From assembly GCA_950022295.1 (NCBI GenBank), contig OX465600.1, forward strand, positions 27,565,282 through 27,629,281: a stretch of DNA of 64,000 nt. Reading direction: 5' to 3'. The DNA is from Bromus sterilis. Lineage: Eukaryota; Streptophyta; Magnoliopsida; Poales; Poaceae. Below the pieces are notes generated by a model, which saw only the letters and a program-made list of their open reading frames with translations, made no database searches and had not been told where the DNA came from. Shown one piece after another: positions 1 to 12,257 of the stretch. The first letter of the stretch is position 1. Each line of letters begins with the position of its first letter. A program made the translations under genes and the position numbers.

Positions 1-3000
1 ATGGTGGTGAAGTACCGGTCTTCTTTTACGACGCTCTTGGCCCATCTCACACGGAACATCGGCACCTTCTTTCCACAGTAGTCGAGCTCCCATATGTCCT
101 CGATCCTTCCATAGAATCTTTCCTTGACGTCATCGGTGTAGAATATCCCCGTTACCCCTGAGTTCTGGTAATCGCAGTTATTGTCCTTTTCCTCCGTGTA
201 GAATGTGTAGCCGTTGATATCATACGCTTGATAGGTCATCATGTTGCGTGCTGGCACCCTGTGACAAGGTGAATATCATCTTTTCATCCTCGGAAGCGTT
301 CCTTCGCGGGGGATTAGCACGAAGCTCATCCATGAACCAAGTCATGAAACCGGAGTTGTGCTCTTTGATTACCCGTGGATCTCGGTCCGTTATCTGCAGG
401 CCCTGGTCACTGTACTTCTTCCTGATTAAATCCTTGTGCTTTACTATCCAAGGATCGACCAGTTGGATGTGTTGTAACGCGACTAGGCTTGCTCTTTCAA
501 TGTCGATGTCTCGACCGTCAAAGTCTACATGCATTGCGCAGCTTCCCTCATGGTGACCACACCCATCGGTCCTGCCAAAGTGCTCGTTTACGGCCAGACC
601 AACAGGGTTCTCGGTGTTGAGATAATTCGTGCAAAAAGAGATGCACTCTTCGGTTAGAAAGCCCTTCGCTATGCTTGCATCTGGACGGGACCTGTTACGA
701 ACGTATTTTGTGATGTTTCCATTCATCCTTTCGAACGGCATCATGCTGCGCAGAAACTCAGGCCCGATTTGGACGATATCCTCCACGACGTGGATCAGCA
801 GATGCACCATAATGTAAAAGAACGTGGGCGGGAATAGATCTCAAGCTCGCATAGTATGAGCACGATCTCCTCCTGTAGCATTTTGAGTTGCGTAGCGCAA
901 ATCGACTTTCGGGAGATGACGTCAACAAAGTTGCAAAGGCCAAACAACGTTTTACGGACGTGCTCGTCCATTATCCCTCGCATCGCAACCGGGAGAATCT
1001 GCGTCATCATCACGGCACAGTCGTGAGATTTCATCCCGCTGAAACGCTGCTTCGCCTCGTCTAGGTATATGCTTATCTTCCCCGCGTAGCCGTTCGGTAA
1101 TTTTACTCCTATGAGACAATGGATAAACCGCTTGATCTCCTCCTCGCACAGAGTGAAGCATGCCGGGGGGCAGTGATAAATACCGGTCTTCTTCTTGGTC
1201 GCCCTTTTTCGTTTGCGAGAGTTTTGCGTTTCCGTATCCTCTTCCTCCTCCGGCTCATCATCGTCGTCACTAGGGGGGTGAAGTTCCCTCCTAATGCCCA
1301 TAAATTTCAAGTCATTCCTTGCTATTGGCCCGTCCTTGGTCTTCTCCGGCATGTTGAGCAGCGTGCCAAACAAGGTCTCGCACACGTTCTTTGTGATATG
1401 CATGAGATCAAGGCTATGAGGACTGAGGAGGAGACTCCAGTATTCCAAATCCCAGAAAACAGACCTCTCTTTCCATACCCTCATCAACGGCTGAGTCTTC
1501 TTTTTTTTCTTTCCCGGCGCGGGGCACTCTTTCCAAGTTTTCAGCAAGTTGTCGATTTCTTTGCCGCTCCTTCGAGCTAGGGGTGCTCGGAGCTCCTCGC
1601 TTCCATCAAACAGATGTCCCTGTTTTATCCACGCGTGTTTCTTGGGAAGCCACCTCCGAGACCCCTGGAACACGGTTTTTGAAGATCCGGGATATTTTGG
1701 TAGCTGGCGGTACGTTGTATTATCCATGCACCTAACGCATGCACAGAATCCTTGGACCACCTGCCCTGAGATATATCCGTATCCGAGATAGTCGTGCACC
1801 GTCGTGATCACCGCGGCTTTCATTGGGAAATATTCTTTTGCCGCGGCGTCCGACGTATTGACTCCGCCTTTCCATAACGTTTCTAGCTCCTCTTTCAACA
1901 GCTGCAGATATAGATTGAGGTCCATACCTGGTTGTTTCAGCCCTTGAATTAGCATACACATTGCTATGTACTTTTTCTTCATGCACTACCAGGGGGAAGG
2001 TTGTATATGCATACAAACACGGGCCAGGTACTGTGTGTGCTGCTCTGGCCGCCAAACGGATTGACTCCATCGACGCTCACACCAATCCTGAGGTTCCTTG
2101 GTTCTTTCCCAAAATCTAGGTATTCGAGGTCCAACGCAGTCCATTGGCTACCATCTGAAGGGTGCCTCAGCATGTCCTCCTTTCCCGGATCCGGGTTCGA
2201 GTCATCCTCTTTTAGCTTCTTTCTATCCGCGTGCCAGGTCATGAGCTTTGCTTCCTCGGGATCTATGAAATACCTCTGCAGACGAGGAGTGATCGGAAAG
2301 TACCATACCACTTTTCTAGGAACTTTCTTCCCTCTCTTGTATCGACTAACACCGCACACGGAACATGTGGTTTTATCTTCGTCCTCACCCCGATAGATCA
2401 TGCAATCATTTATGCAGCCGTGGTATTTAACGTGCGGAAGATCGAGAGGGCAAAGGACTTTCTTGGCCTCAGCGATACTAGTTGGGCACGTGTTGCCCTT
2501 CGGAAGACGATCGTGCCAGAATGCCATGTTATCATCGAAGCTTTCGTCGGTCCATTTGTGTTTTGCCTTCATCTCCATAGCCCCAAGTGTTACATTCAAG
2601 CGGGTATCCCCATCGTTGCATCCTTCGTACAACTTCGTAATCGCATCTTTCTTGAGTTGCGCCATCTTGGCTTTCTCTCTAGCTGCACCTATTGCGTTCA
2701 ACGCCTCTTTGACAAGCAGCTCTTGAACATGAGGGTCCCGCACCCAGCTTGAATCCTCATCATGTCCGACATCTTGATCTTCATGTCCGGCATCTTGATC
2801 TACATGATCCGCTTCGGCATCTTCTTCATGATCATGTACGGGATGCTCTTCGTCTTCTCGCCCGCCGCTGTTGTCTGGTTGCCCTTGCTCATTTACTGGC
2901 GCCCCACCATTGACGTCCTACTCCTCACCAGCTTCATCACTTATCCATCGTGTGTAGCCATCCATCAAACCATTACGCTTCAGGTGTCTTTGCAATATTC

Positions 3001-3142
3001 CGGAATCAGGCTCGGTCACGCACTGCAGTTTGCATCTCCGACACGGATGTCTTATATCCGACCTATTATTCCTTAGCATGTCGTTTGTCGCACATTACAT
3101 CCACCTAGCCACGGTGATATCGCTCAGCATCTCGCAGACCAT
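1..3142 (-). pseudogene. TNP2-type CACTA transposase, frameshifted and cut by the window edge
   Basis: Read on the minus strand. An N-terminal transposase-associated domain is visible around 2930-3060 (RHPCRRCKL, then GLMDGYTRWI). An acidic linker follows, then the TNP2/Transposase_21 core (CMIYRGEDEDKTTCSVCG; RKVVWYFPITPRLQRYF; HSLDLMHITKNVCETL), a DUF4218-like part (MVHLLIHVVEDIVQIGPEF; NITKYVRNRSRPDASIAKGF) and a DUF4216-like part (AYDINGYTFYTEEKDN; IEDIWELDYCGKKVPMFRV) that runs off the left edge. Lesions: an in-frame TAA at 3095-3097 near the N-terminus, and frame changes near 1980, near 805-830 and near 240-260. Some of these could be introns, but the homologous sequence continues with only one or two bases of shift, which fits small indels better. 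The protein would have cut and joined the CACTA ends. It is not expected to work now. Confidence 0.88.
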
Positions 3143-3311
3143 GGTCGATCACCTGCGTGCACGGAGAGAGCAACACAATTATATATCACAGTCATCGCCA
3201 GAAAAATTCGGCATGACCTTCCCTAATAATGCATGGGAGCATGCGGAGAGTGCGCCAGAAATTTGCCGAAACGGAAATGAATCGACATTTTGGCAAAACA
3301 TTGGCCACTCA

Positions 3312-3420
3312 AGATTCACATATACATCAAACCACCATAAGCTTCACATATACATCAAACCACCACAAGCTTCACATATACATCAAACCCAAGCTTCACA
3401 TATACAACAAACCCCAAGCT
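3312..3420. repeat. Short tandem repeat, ~27 bp unit
   Basis: About four units built on ttcacatatacatcaaacc, with variable linkers containing aagctt. It lies between the transposase start and the CACTA subterminal repeats and is part of the element's leader region. Confidence 0.7.
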
Positions 3421-3654
3421 AATAAAGGCAAGTATATGGGTCATAAATGGAACAAAAGAGTTTGGGAGGAGGTTCAGTTACTTCAATATGAAACAAAATA
3501 GATGTAATGCCAAGTATCGATGGATAAATGAAAGAAATGAGGTGGGGAGGAGGAGAAACCCGGATAGATCTAGGGTGAGAAGAGTGGATCTAGTTTGAGA
3601 ATTGTGTGGAGTGAATGAGAGGTGGTAGGTGGGGTGGAGTAGATAAGGGCAGCT

Positions 3655-4025
3655 CTAGGCATTTAGTGGCGCATATAGCAAGTCAGTGGTGGCGCATTGG
3701 TGAAATGCGCCACCCCTAAGCTCTTATGGGTGGCGCATTCCCACAATACGCCACCCCTAAGGACCTTATGGGTGGCGCATTTACAGAATGCGCCACCCCT
3801 AAGCTCTTAGGGGTGGCGTATTTTGGAAATGCGCCACCTATAAGGTTCTTAGTGGTGGCGCATATTACTAAATGTGCCACGTATAAGATCATCCAAGCTG
3901 GCCCACTCTTAGGGGTGGCGCACTGGGAAATAATGTGCCACCCCTAAGGTCTTATGGGTCGCGCATTATTTTCCAGTGCGCCACCCCTAACAGATGGTGG
4001 CGCATGGCCTGTTATATGCGCCATT
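3655..4025. repeat. CACTA subterminal repeats (ggtggcgcatt / aatgcgccacc)
   Basis: Roughly a dozen direct and inverted copies of a motif like ggtggcgcatt and its complement aatgcgccacc, spaced by taaggtcttatg-like linkers. In CACTA elements such arrays next to the terminus are the binding sites of the element's own DNA-binding protein, and they can fold back. The copies here are still similar to each other, though several are mutated (tgtgccac, tatgcgcc). Confidence 0.85.
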
Positions 4026-4048
4026 AATAAGCTTTCCATGTATAGCTA

Positions 4049-4062
4049 TTTCCCTAGTAGTG
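4049..4062. repeat. CACTA terminal inverted repeat
   Basis: The plus strand tttccctagtagtg is the reverse complement of CACTACTAGGGAAA. It marks the end of the element. The partner terminus is outside the window. Confidence 0.88.
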
Positions 4063-5356
4063 ACGCTCTGTCATCATAAGCCTCCTTATATCTTTCCTCA
4101 AAACAGCCACCATACCTACCTAAAAGGAATTTCCATAGCCTTTCCGAGATACATTGCCATGCAACATCCACCTTCTCATGGCTTGATCCTCATGTCATAC
4201 ATGCTACTTGCTTGATCGATGAGCCACATTCTAGTTGGGCCTTGCCCTAATCATTGCTACATGACGCGCTAGTATCATTGCATATCCTGCTATCCTGGCA
4301 GAGGCATACATTTGCATCATGATAGTTATATCTTCTTTATGTGAGTACCTTTGTAAAGTGTGAAAGATCTCCTATATTCTTGTAAAATATAGAGTGTTGC
4401 CCCTAAAGTGAGGAAAAGATCCCAAAGAGGACAAAATCAAAAGATCCCAAAGAGGACAAATGAGAGTTAAATAGAAAGAGCCATTGAGGCCACCAAAAAA
4501 TAGAAAAAATAGAAAAAAAAGAGAAAAATAAAAAATAAAAAGAGAGAAGGGGCACACTACTATTCCTTTTGAGAGATCCACACTAGTACTTCATCCTATA
4601 TCCCTTGCACTCCATAGAGATCATCATCATGCATACAGCTATGTGGGGACCTTCACACTATAGAACTTGGCTTGTATATTCCAATGATGAGCCTCCTCAA
4701 ACGAGCTCTAGGTCTTCTTGAGCAAGCAAGTTAGATGCACCCCCACTAGTTCCTTGGAGAGCTTTTAGCTCACATGTGCATCCGTTGCATGGCAATCCCT
4801 ACTTCTCACATCATATCTATCATATGGCCTTCTCTCGCCTATGATTGTCCTCATTGATGTGAGTCTTTCACGCCTTTTTGTCTTCCTTCTCCACCTTCTT
4901 TCTGTTTCGCCTTTTAGGTGTCAACTTTCTTGCTCACGCTCATTCATTGCATGAGTGCTCAAAATATCGAAAGGGAGTGGATCAGTTTGACTTGTACCTG
5001 TCTACTGGTCTGGGGACGAGTCAAGATAAGAATCCAAAGGAGACTAAGTGTGAAACTTTAGTAGATAGTTGTTCTCAACAACCTTTTCTCTCTCTTTTTC
5101 CCAGTCCCCTGCTTGCACGCAAACACCATCTGGAGACATTTGAGTCACGGACAGCGAGAGCTCTTGCACCTTTTGTTCTTTTGTTACTTGTGTCAATGCT
5201 AATATAGACTCTTGCTTGTTAAGACTTGAATTGAATTGCATGCTTTAATTGCTTTACTTAAAAGTCCTTATATGGTTTTGTGGCATGTCACCATAGAAAT
5301 TATGCTTGTTATCATTTACCTACTCGAGGACGAGCAGGAATTAAGCTTGGGGATGT
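4063..5356. other. Intergenic, repeat-derived, no gene seen
   Basis: There is no coding frame with recognisable homology. An A-rich tract lies at 4495-4545. The stretch ends in a purine-rich run (aagcttggggatg) directly before the foldback element at 5357. It resembles the untranslated part of a retroelement, but no LTR or reverse transcriptase is visible. Confidence 0.4.
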
Positions 5357-7260
5357 TGATACGTCCCAAATGTATCTATAATTTCTGCTTGCTCCATGCA
5401 TGCTTTGTGTGACTTTGCCATGATTTGCTTGAACTTTCATACACTTTTGAGCATATTTGGACTAATCTATTAACCCAGTGCACCCAGCTGCCAGTTGCTG
5501 TTTTCTGCTGTTTTGTATTTTAGGTTTTTCGGCCATTAAAATTACTCCATAAAATCAGATAAAAAATCAGTGACCCGGAAGCTTCCGGAATCACCAAGGT
5601 AGCGGAGGGGGGCCACCACCAGGAGACCAGGAGGGTCCCTGGCGCGGCCCCACCCTAGGCCGCGCCAGGAGGCCTCCTGGCTGCCTGGTGGGTCCCCTTG
5701 ACACCCCCCCTCCACCTATATTTAGACCTCAAGGTGGAAACCTCTAATATCGATCTCTTTTCCGCGAACTCGCCTCTGTACCGCCGCCGCCGCCGTTTCT
5801 AGATCGGGGCTGCCTGGAGAAGCTGGCCCGGCACCCTGCCGGGAGGAGGAACCCCCTCTGGGAGACCATCCATAGCCATGGACGCCTCCTGGATGTACCG
5901 TGAGTAGTCCCCCTTGGACCATGGGTCTGTGACCAGTAGCTATGTGATGTACCTCTCCCCTCTTTGTGCTTCCACTTTTGAGACCTCGTGAGCTGCTTCA
6001 CATGATCGAGGCACTTTTGTAATTTCTGTTGTTGCTATGCTGAGTTTGCTGGGATCTGATGGATTGTGAGACTATGTTTAGATTGTGATGAGTAATATAT
6101 TTGGTTCTTCTCTTTTATATTTTATTCTTGAGTAAATTCTTGCATGTTCTCCATTGCAGTATTTTGCTTTGGCCAAGTAGTTTGTTGTAACTTCAAGAGA
6201 GAGCGTTATGCTTGATTGTGGGTTCAGCCCCTTGATGTCTAGCTTGAGTGACAGAAACATGAGACTAGGGGATGTGTTGTTGCCACCAGGGATAAAACAA
6301 CGGTGCTTGTACCCGCGGGTGCAAGGATTGTTTACTTTACGCAAAGTTCTTTTAATGCAGTTGTCTGTTGCTTTGAGTTTAAACTTTGGGTGGGATTCGC
6401 AACTTAATACCAGCGAGATGTTCTGGATAGATATCTCAAGGTGGATCATTCGTAGTAGATGCAGTTGGATTTCGGTCTACTTACCTTGGCGTACTTCCCA
6501 TTGCTTTTGAGCCCTTGCTTTCTTTGCAGCATAGTTAGCATTGCGGTGCCTTCATAATTCTGTCAATTGCCCAGCTGTGATTTGTTTACCTCGCTAGCAC
6601 TTTTATCGTCTTTTGGGAGAGAGACATCACTAGTGAAAATCACGGGATCCCGGTCCATCTTCACATCACTATTTACACCCTTAGTTTACTTTCAGTTGCC
6701 ACTATTATTATCTCTTGCGTTGATCCTTTTTAAACAGCAAGGCCGGAGGAATTGACAACTCCTCTGTACTTGTTGGGAGCAAAGTTATTTGTTTCTGTGT
6801 GCAAGTCCCGCCAACAGCTAATTTCTAGCGCCGTTGGCACCTTCTTGTATTTCTGCGAGTCCTACTGGAGACAAACCTTGGTATCTTCACCGAGGGAAAT
6901 TTGCTGCTACGCTACATCTCACCTTCCACTTGGGGTAAGCAACGAGGAGTGAGAGAACTATCCTCACCGTATCACTGCCTAGGCATAGGGTTCCCCCCCC
7001 CCCCCCGGCTCTCCTTCGGGACTCTGGAAGGTTCCCGTGCGCTGATTTTTTTTATCGGATTTTCCTGGAATTTTTGGAGCAATTTTAATACGGGGGAAAC
7101 CTGAAATAAAAAGACAGAAGAAAACAGAAACTGGCACTGGGGTGCACTGAGTTAATAAGTTAGTCCAAATATGATCAAAAGTATATGAAAGTGTATCTAA
7201 ACCATAGCACAAAACATGCATGGAGCAAGCAAAAATTATAGATACGTTTGGGACGTATCA
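5357..7260. mobile_element. TIR/foldback DNA element 1 (non-coding)
   Basis: The left end tgatacgtcccaaatgtatc and the right end gatacgtttgggacgtatca are inverted copies. Similarity continues inward for well over 100 bp: 5400-5520 mirrors 7090-7216, including atatttggactaa against ttagtccaaatat. GC-rich arms follow. No transposase reading frame is present. Such termini suggest a non-autonomous TIR element, but the superfamily was not decided because no clear target duplication was found. An LTR-like reading (TG...CA ends, purine tract before the left end) was considered. The long inverted arms favour a TIR element. Confidence 0.6.
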
Positions 7261-8880
7261 AACAATAGGGATTTTCGCAGAACAGAGACCTCCCTGAGGT
7301 TTTTCGAGACGAGAGATAAATATAGGCCAAATGGGGACATCGGAGGTGGCCCCCTTGGTCCAGGCGATCAGAGGGCGTGGCCCCCCTGGGGCGCGCCGTA
7401 GAGCTGCCTGGACGGGGGTGGGCCCCCTCCGGCTCTTGATGACCCACAAGTGTAGGGGTTGCAACAGTCTTCGCGGGTAGGTATAACCCAATTTATTGAT
7501 TCGACACAAGGGAACCAAAGAATACTTATAAGCCTTATTAGCAGTTGATTTGTCAATTCAACCACACCTGAAAAAGCACTAGACAAGATATAAGTAGCAA
7601 CGGTGTGTTGACGGGTGTAGCCTTTAAGAGTTCCCCAATACCAACACCACAAAGTAGTAACAAAGTAGTAGCAGCAAAGAGAGCAAAAGTAACAACGAAG
7701 GCAATGAAGATGCAAGATGGACCGGGGTTCAAAGTTTCACTAGTGGTAACTCTCCAAGAAAAAGGACAAGTGTTGGGTGCACAAATTATAGTTGGGATGT
7801 TGAAAAAATTGTACTAACTCTAGCCAAATAACAAACTAGATCATCATAGTCTAAGAACCATACGTAGGCATGTATTCTGTATGTAGTTGTACGTGCTTGC
7901 AATAAGAACTTGCGAAACATCTTTTGTCCTACTATCCCACTACCAACGGACCCGAAAGGAACTTATGGAGATTAAGGTGCTCCTGTCAAAGAGCACCGGA
8001 ATAAAGCATTAACACTCTATGTCCCAAGCTATCACCATTGAGATCGCCGGTTCCGGACTATAACAGGTGAATACAATCGTAGATAAGATCTAGAACAACA
8101 ATTATAATCATGCAACCATAAATTTCTCAGATCTGAAATCATGCTACTCGTGCACTAGTAACAAGCATTAAGAATAACAAATTGCATCAACAATAATTCA
8201 TAAACTTCTTAGGACTGAATAACAATGTGACAATTTATCGGATCCCGACAAACACAACAACAATTACATCATATGGATATCAATCATGTAGGGCAGATCA
8301 TGTGGACTTTTTATTGAAGATCTAGGGGAAAAGATACCACATAGCTACTGCCAACAACCCGTAGTCCGAGGGGGAACTACTCACGATCCATCATGGGGTG
8401 AAAACAATTTGATGAAGATAACCCCGTGGGCCAAGGCCCTCTCCGACAGGGTGCCGGAGCAGGATCCTGGTGACCACCGAATCTAGGTTTCGATGGCGGC
8501 GGAGATTGGGATCGCTTCTAGAAAATATGACGGGATATCTCGGGTTTTTGGGTTCCGAGGAAAAATATGGGCCAAAGGGGAGTCCGAGGGGGGCATCTTG
8601 GCAGGGTCCCCCCCTTGGTTGCGCCCTAAGGCCGCCTGGAGGGTGTGAGACTCCCCTAGAGCTCCTCCTCCAGCTGGAGGACTCTTCCGATGAATATGAA
8701 TTTTGGTAAATTTTTGAGAATTTTCTGGATTGCAAAGAAAAAGCAGACAGAAACTGGCACTGAGCTCTATATTAGTAGCTTAGTCCAATAAATGATTTAA
8801 AAGAATGGCAAAAAGATGTAGCAATGACACAAAATGAGCATGGAACAAGCAAAAATTATGGATACGTTTGAGACGTATCA
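7261..8880. mobile_element. TIR/foldback element 2, right half, same family
   Basis: It ends at 8880 with gatacgtttgagacgtatca, the same terminus as element 1. It contains the same right-arm landmarks: a GC-rich arm around 8580-8650, then aaactggcactgag and ttagtccaata. A further arm fragment sits at 7261-7440, followed by an internal part beginning gacccacaagtgtagggg. No matching left terminus is in the window, so this copy was probably split by element 1 or truncated. Confidence 0.55.
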
Positions 8881-9882
8881 ACAATTGTCTTAACAATCTA
8901 TGTGTAATGGAAGCAATCCTTTCAACCGCAGTTACAAGCATCATTGTTTTCTCCCTGATGGCAACATCACATCCCATGTTCTCATGTTTTTGTCACTTAA
9001 GTTAGACATTGGGGGGCATGAACCTACAATCAAGCATAACGCTCCCTCTTAGAGTTGCAATCTACTACTTGGCAAAATCAACAAACACAACGGATAACAT
9101 GCAAGAATACTCAAGAACAAAAAATATAAAGGTAAATCAAATATATTACTCATCACAAACTGAACATAATCTCATAATCCATTGGATCCCAGCAAACACA
9201 ACATAGCAATATAGGAACTAATACATAGGTGCCTTGATCATGATAGGAAGCTCACAAGGGCTAAACATTGAAGCACAAGATTGGAGAAAAGACATCACAT
9301 AACTACTGGTCATGCACCCATGGTCCAAGGCGGACTAATCACGGCGCATCCCGGAGGCGATCATGGTGATGGACAGGCCTCCGGAGGTCAATCCTCCCTC
9401 CCATAGGGTGCCGGGACAGGTTTTTCGGGCGATCCAGAGATCGAAATCGCGGCGGCGGCGGAACAGTATACGATATCGCGTAACGGAGCTCTCCTCGAGA
9501 GTTTCTAGAGCGACAGATAAATACATGCCAAAAGGGGGCCTGAGGGGTGCCCCCCTGGCTCAGGCAACCAGGTGGCGCGTCCACCCCCCTGGACGCGTCA
9601 GGGAGGCGCCTGGCCTAGGGGTGGGCCTCCTTAGAGCTTCCAGAGTCTTCTGTTGTGGATATTATTTTGGTAGTTTTTCTGGAATTTTCCGAGCACTTTT
9701 ATATTTGTCATTTTTCTGCAATACACGGACAATAACAGACATAAACTGGAATTGGCCACTGAATTAGGAAGTTAGTCCAAAATATGTTATAAATGATATG
9801 AAAATGCATCAAACACATGTAGCAATATCACACAAAAAAACATGAAGCAAACAAAAATTATAAATACGTTTGAAACGTATCA
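8881..9882. mobile_element. TIR/foldback element 3, right half, same family
   Basis: The terminus aatacgtttgaaacgtatca ends at 9882. Sequence 8881-9250 is the inverted counterpart of 6000-6330 in element 1 (for example ggcaaaatcaacaaac against a ggccaagtagtttgttg region). The GC-rich arm at 9500-9640 and the ttagtccaaaatatg tract match the other two copies. This arrangement suggests successive insertions of related elements into each other. Confidence 0.55.
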
Positions 9883-10724
9883 AGGCTCGGCGGACGTTTT
9901 AGCCTCTCGAACCGGGACTGATACTTCCATTAGTTCCGATTCGTAACAAGATCGGGACTAATGCTTTGATCTAGCTAGGACCAAAGCTCTGTTTTCTTTC
10001 CATCGTGCCATGGTGTATATGGTTTTCGTGTCCTAGATAGATGTGTTACAGTGACAACATAGCCATGGGCATCACAAGCTCGGGGTTTTATTATACCATG
10101 GTTAATAACGCGACATTGGTTTCACGCCACGTTTTGGAGCTTGGGGCATATGCGTCTTAGAATATTTATATTTTGCTAAAAGCACAAGGAACATTTTTTG
10201 TGTATGTATAGCTTAAGTTACCTATCCGGATGGTACATAGGCTGACCAGGTAGGTTACACGCAGTGAAATCGCTAGAAATAAACCATGTTCCAGTAACGG
10301 TTCTATTGTTGCCATGTAATCATATCGCCAAGTAGAAAGAGAACTCATGCAGTGAAATCGACATATCACCATTTTCGTGTACAATGTACTAAAGACTTTT
10401 TGTTGTTTTTGTGTGACACTATGTGCGGCTACAGCGTAAAGTGAACACTTCCTGTTCGTGTTCGTTTACACTATCTCCATTAATTTACAGCTATTTTGCT
10501 TCTTTAAACAGGGTTCTTACGACAAGCTTAGTTATATACTTATATCAGTCAATATACACCCTATTTTCTAATATTTTTTGCATTTTCTTCTTAAGGTAGA
10601 ATCATGCGCCTCCAACTAACATTTACCCACCATACCCACGTATTAAAACAAATGGGTATCTTGATAAAGTGTTTTAGTTGTTTGGTAATAATTATATATG
10701 CATTAACGTGACAGCAACTACATG
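9883..10724. other. Intergenic, repeat remnants
   Basis: It starts with an accgggactgatac / gatcgggactaatgc stretch like the decayed subterminal repeats of another CACTA family. A block at 10095-10160 (ccatggttaataacgcgacattgg and following) recurs in diverged form at 12280-12420, on the other side of the retroposon, so both belong to one older host repeat. No gene seen. Confidence 0.4.
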
Positions 10725-10739
10725 AGCATTTTCAGCTCA

Positions 10740-12243
10740 AAGTATTCACATTAGCCCCCCTCCCCCCCCCTCCCCCCGTCGCCCTCCTCTGGCGACACGG
10801 GGGGAACCCTAGCCGCCACCGCTTCGAGCCCCCGCCGCCGGCCTACCCCACATCGCCACCGCCAGAGGGCCGACCGGCGAAGCCGAGCCTGGGCCCTCAC
10901 GCTACCAACACCACCCCGACGCCCCCCACCCCCGCCACCCCTCCTGCCGTGGCGGCGCCCTCCCCTGCTAGTTCGGCGGTGGCGGATCCGGCCACCCCCT
11001 GGGCGGCCTGTCCCCGCGCACCTTCGGCCGGCTGCGGCCCTCGCTCTTCCGCCATCCACAGCCACCGCGGACACCCCTCGCCATGCACCTCCACCCCGAC
11101 GACCCTGCCCCTTCCCCACCAGCTTTTTCTCGCGCGATCCCCCTCCCCTGGCCCGACGCGATCTGGTGGTGCCCCGGCCGGCTGCGTTCCTTCCTGCGGT
11201 CGGGCGCGCTCCATCGGGTCGCAGCTCCACCTCACGACGACGGCATCGGATGCGGCGGGCACCACACCCATCCTGTCCCCCTAGCAGGGGCGATTCCGAC
11301 CCGGCGGCCATGGGCGTGCGCTTCCCCTCCTGCGCCCTTGGCCATCCAAGGTGGCTTGAGACCTGGCGTGCCCTCGGAGCTGCGCTCCTTCTTTCGGCTC
11401 CTTCGACTCGTCGGTGCCTCGGTGCCTCCGCATCCACACCCTGCTGGTGCCTCTGGCGGTTGTCCATCTCAACGCGTCTTTGATTTCGACACACTCCAGA
11501 AGATGCGTCCCTTTCCGGCTCCTTGGAGCAGTTGGCGTCCTTGCTGCTCCAGTCCCAGTGACCTGGACCTGCGGTACTCTCCGGATCCATGCTCACGCGG
11601 GTTTCTGTCCAGCGTCACACCTTCCACCCTGCCGCCTACCCCCGTGCCTCATCTGTCCGCTGTCCGCCTCTTTGCTCGCACTTCGGGCCTCTGATGCCTA
11701 TTGGCGATAGGAGTGGCTTCGCTTTCTGTGGTCATGCTCACAACCTATGCTCTATTTCGGCTTCTCTAATCCGTGATCCGATGGCTTGGGATTGCTCGGA
11801 CTATGGCCAGGGAGAAATCCCAGCATCTTTTGCTGGCAGCGCCGACATCTTCGGATGTCGTCTCCTTCTTGGAGGCGTTGTCATGGTCGTTGTTTGTGCC
11901 CCTCTTCGAGCTGCGGGGGAAACCCTAGGTCCGGCTTTCCGGATCGGACGGGGACGAAGTCTCGGTGTCGTTCTCCTTCATGAAGGCGTTGTCTTGCTTG
12001 CTCGCGGTGTCCTCGACTCGGGATCTAGAGATATTGGTTGTCTCGTTGGTTGTTTGAGCTAATTCTCAGGATAGCAAGTCTGCCTGTGTTTTTCTCTTTT
12101 TCAGGCCGAGCAACCCATGTCTCTCTGCTCCGAACACCATGTTCACGCATGTCGCGTTCATGCCATGTCTTGATCCTTCTGTACTCACTCTATCTCCTTC
12201 TATCAATGAAATGATACGCAAACTTTGCGTATTCATGAAAAAA
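10740..12243 (+). mobile_element. Poly(A) retroposon (LINE-like), complete with target duplication
   Basis: It is flanked by near-identical duplications: agcattttcagctca at 10725-10739 and agcattttagctca at 12244-12257. It starts in a C-rich, very GC-rich leader and ends in gatacgcaaactttgcgtattcatg followed by A's. Long open frames in the GC-rich part have no recognisable protein and arise from base composition. A related, 5'-truncated copy lies in the opposite orientation at 47910-48435. Absence of reverse transcriptase suggests a non-autonomous LINE derivative moved by another element's machinery. Confidence 0.75.
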
Positions 12244-12257
12244 AGCATTTTAGCTCA

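Larger units (their letters stand above)
1..4062 (-). mobile_element. CACTA (En/Spm) DNA transposon, 5' part only
   Basis: The right edge carries an inverted CACTA terminus: plus strand reads tttccctagtagtg, the reverse complement of CACTACTAGGGAAA, ending at 4062. Inside it lie subterminal repeats and then a TNP2-type transposase on the minus strand. The element therefore runs leftward and leaves the window, so its other terminus and its target-site duplication cannot be checked. The 3 bases after the terminus (acg) would be one copy of the expected 3-bp duplication. The order of terminus, subterminal repeats and transposase is typical of Triticeae CACTA elements. It is probably immobile because the transposase is broken. 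Confidence 0.9.

Noticed and set aside
10751..11694. Open frames of up to 281 codons on both strands
   Set aside because: They lie in the GC-rich 5' part of a retroposon. Low-complexity R/G/A or P/S proteins on opposite strands are a composition artefact.
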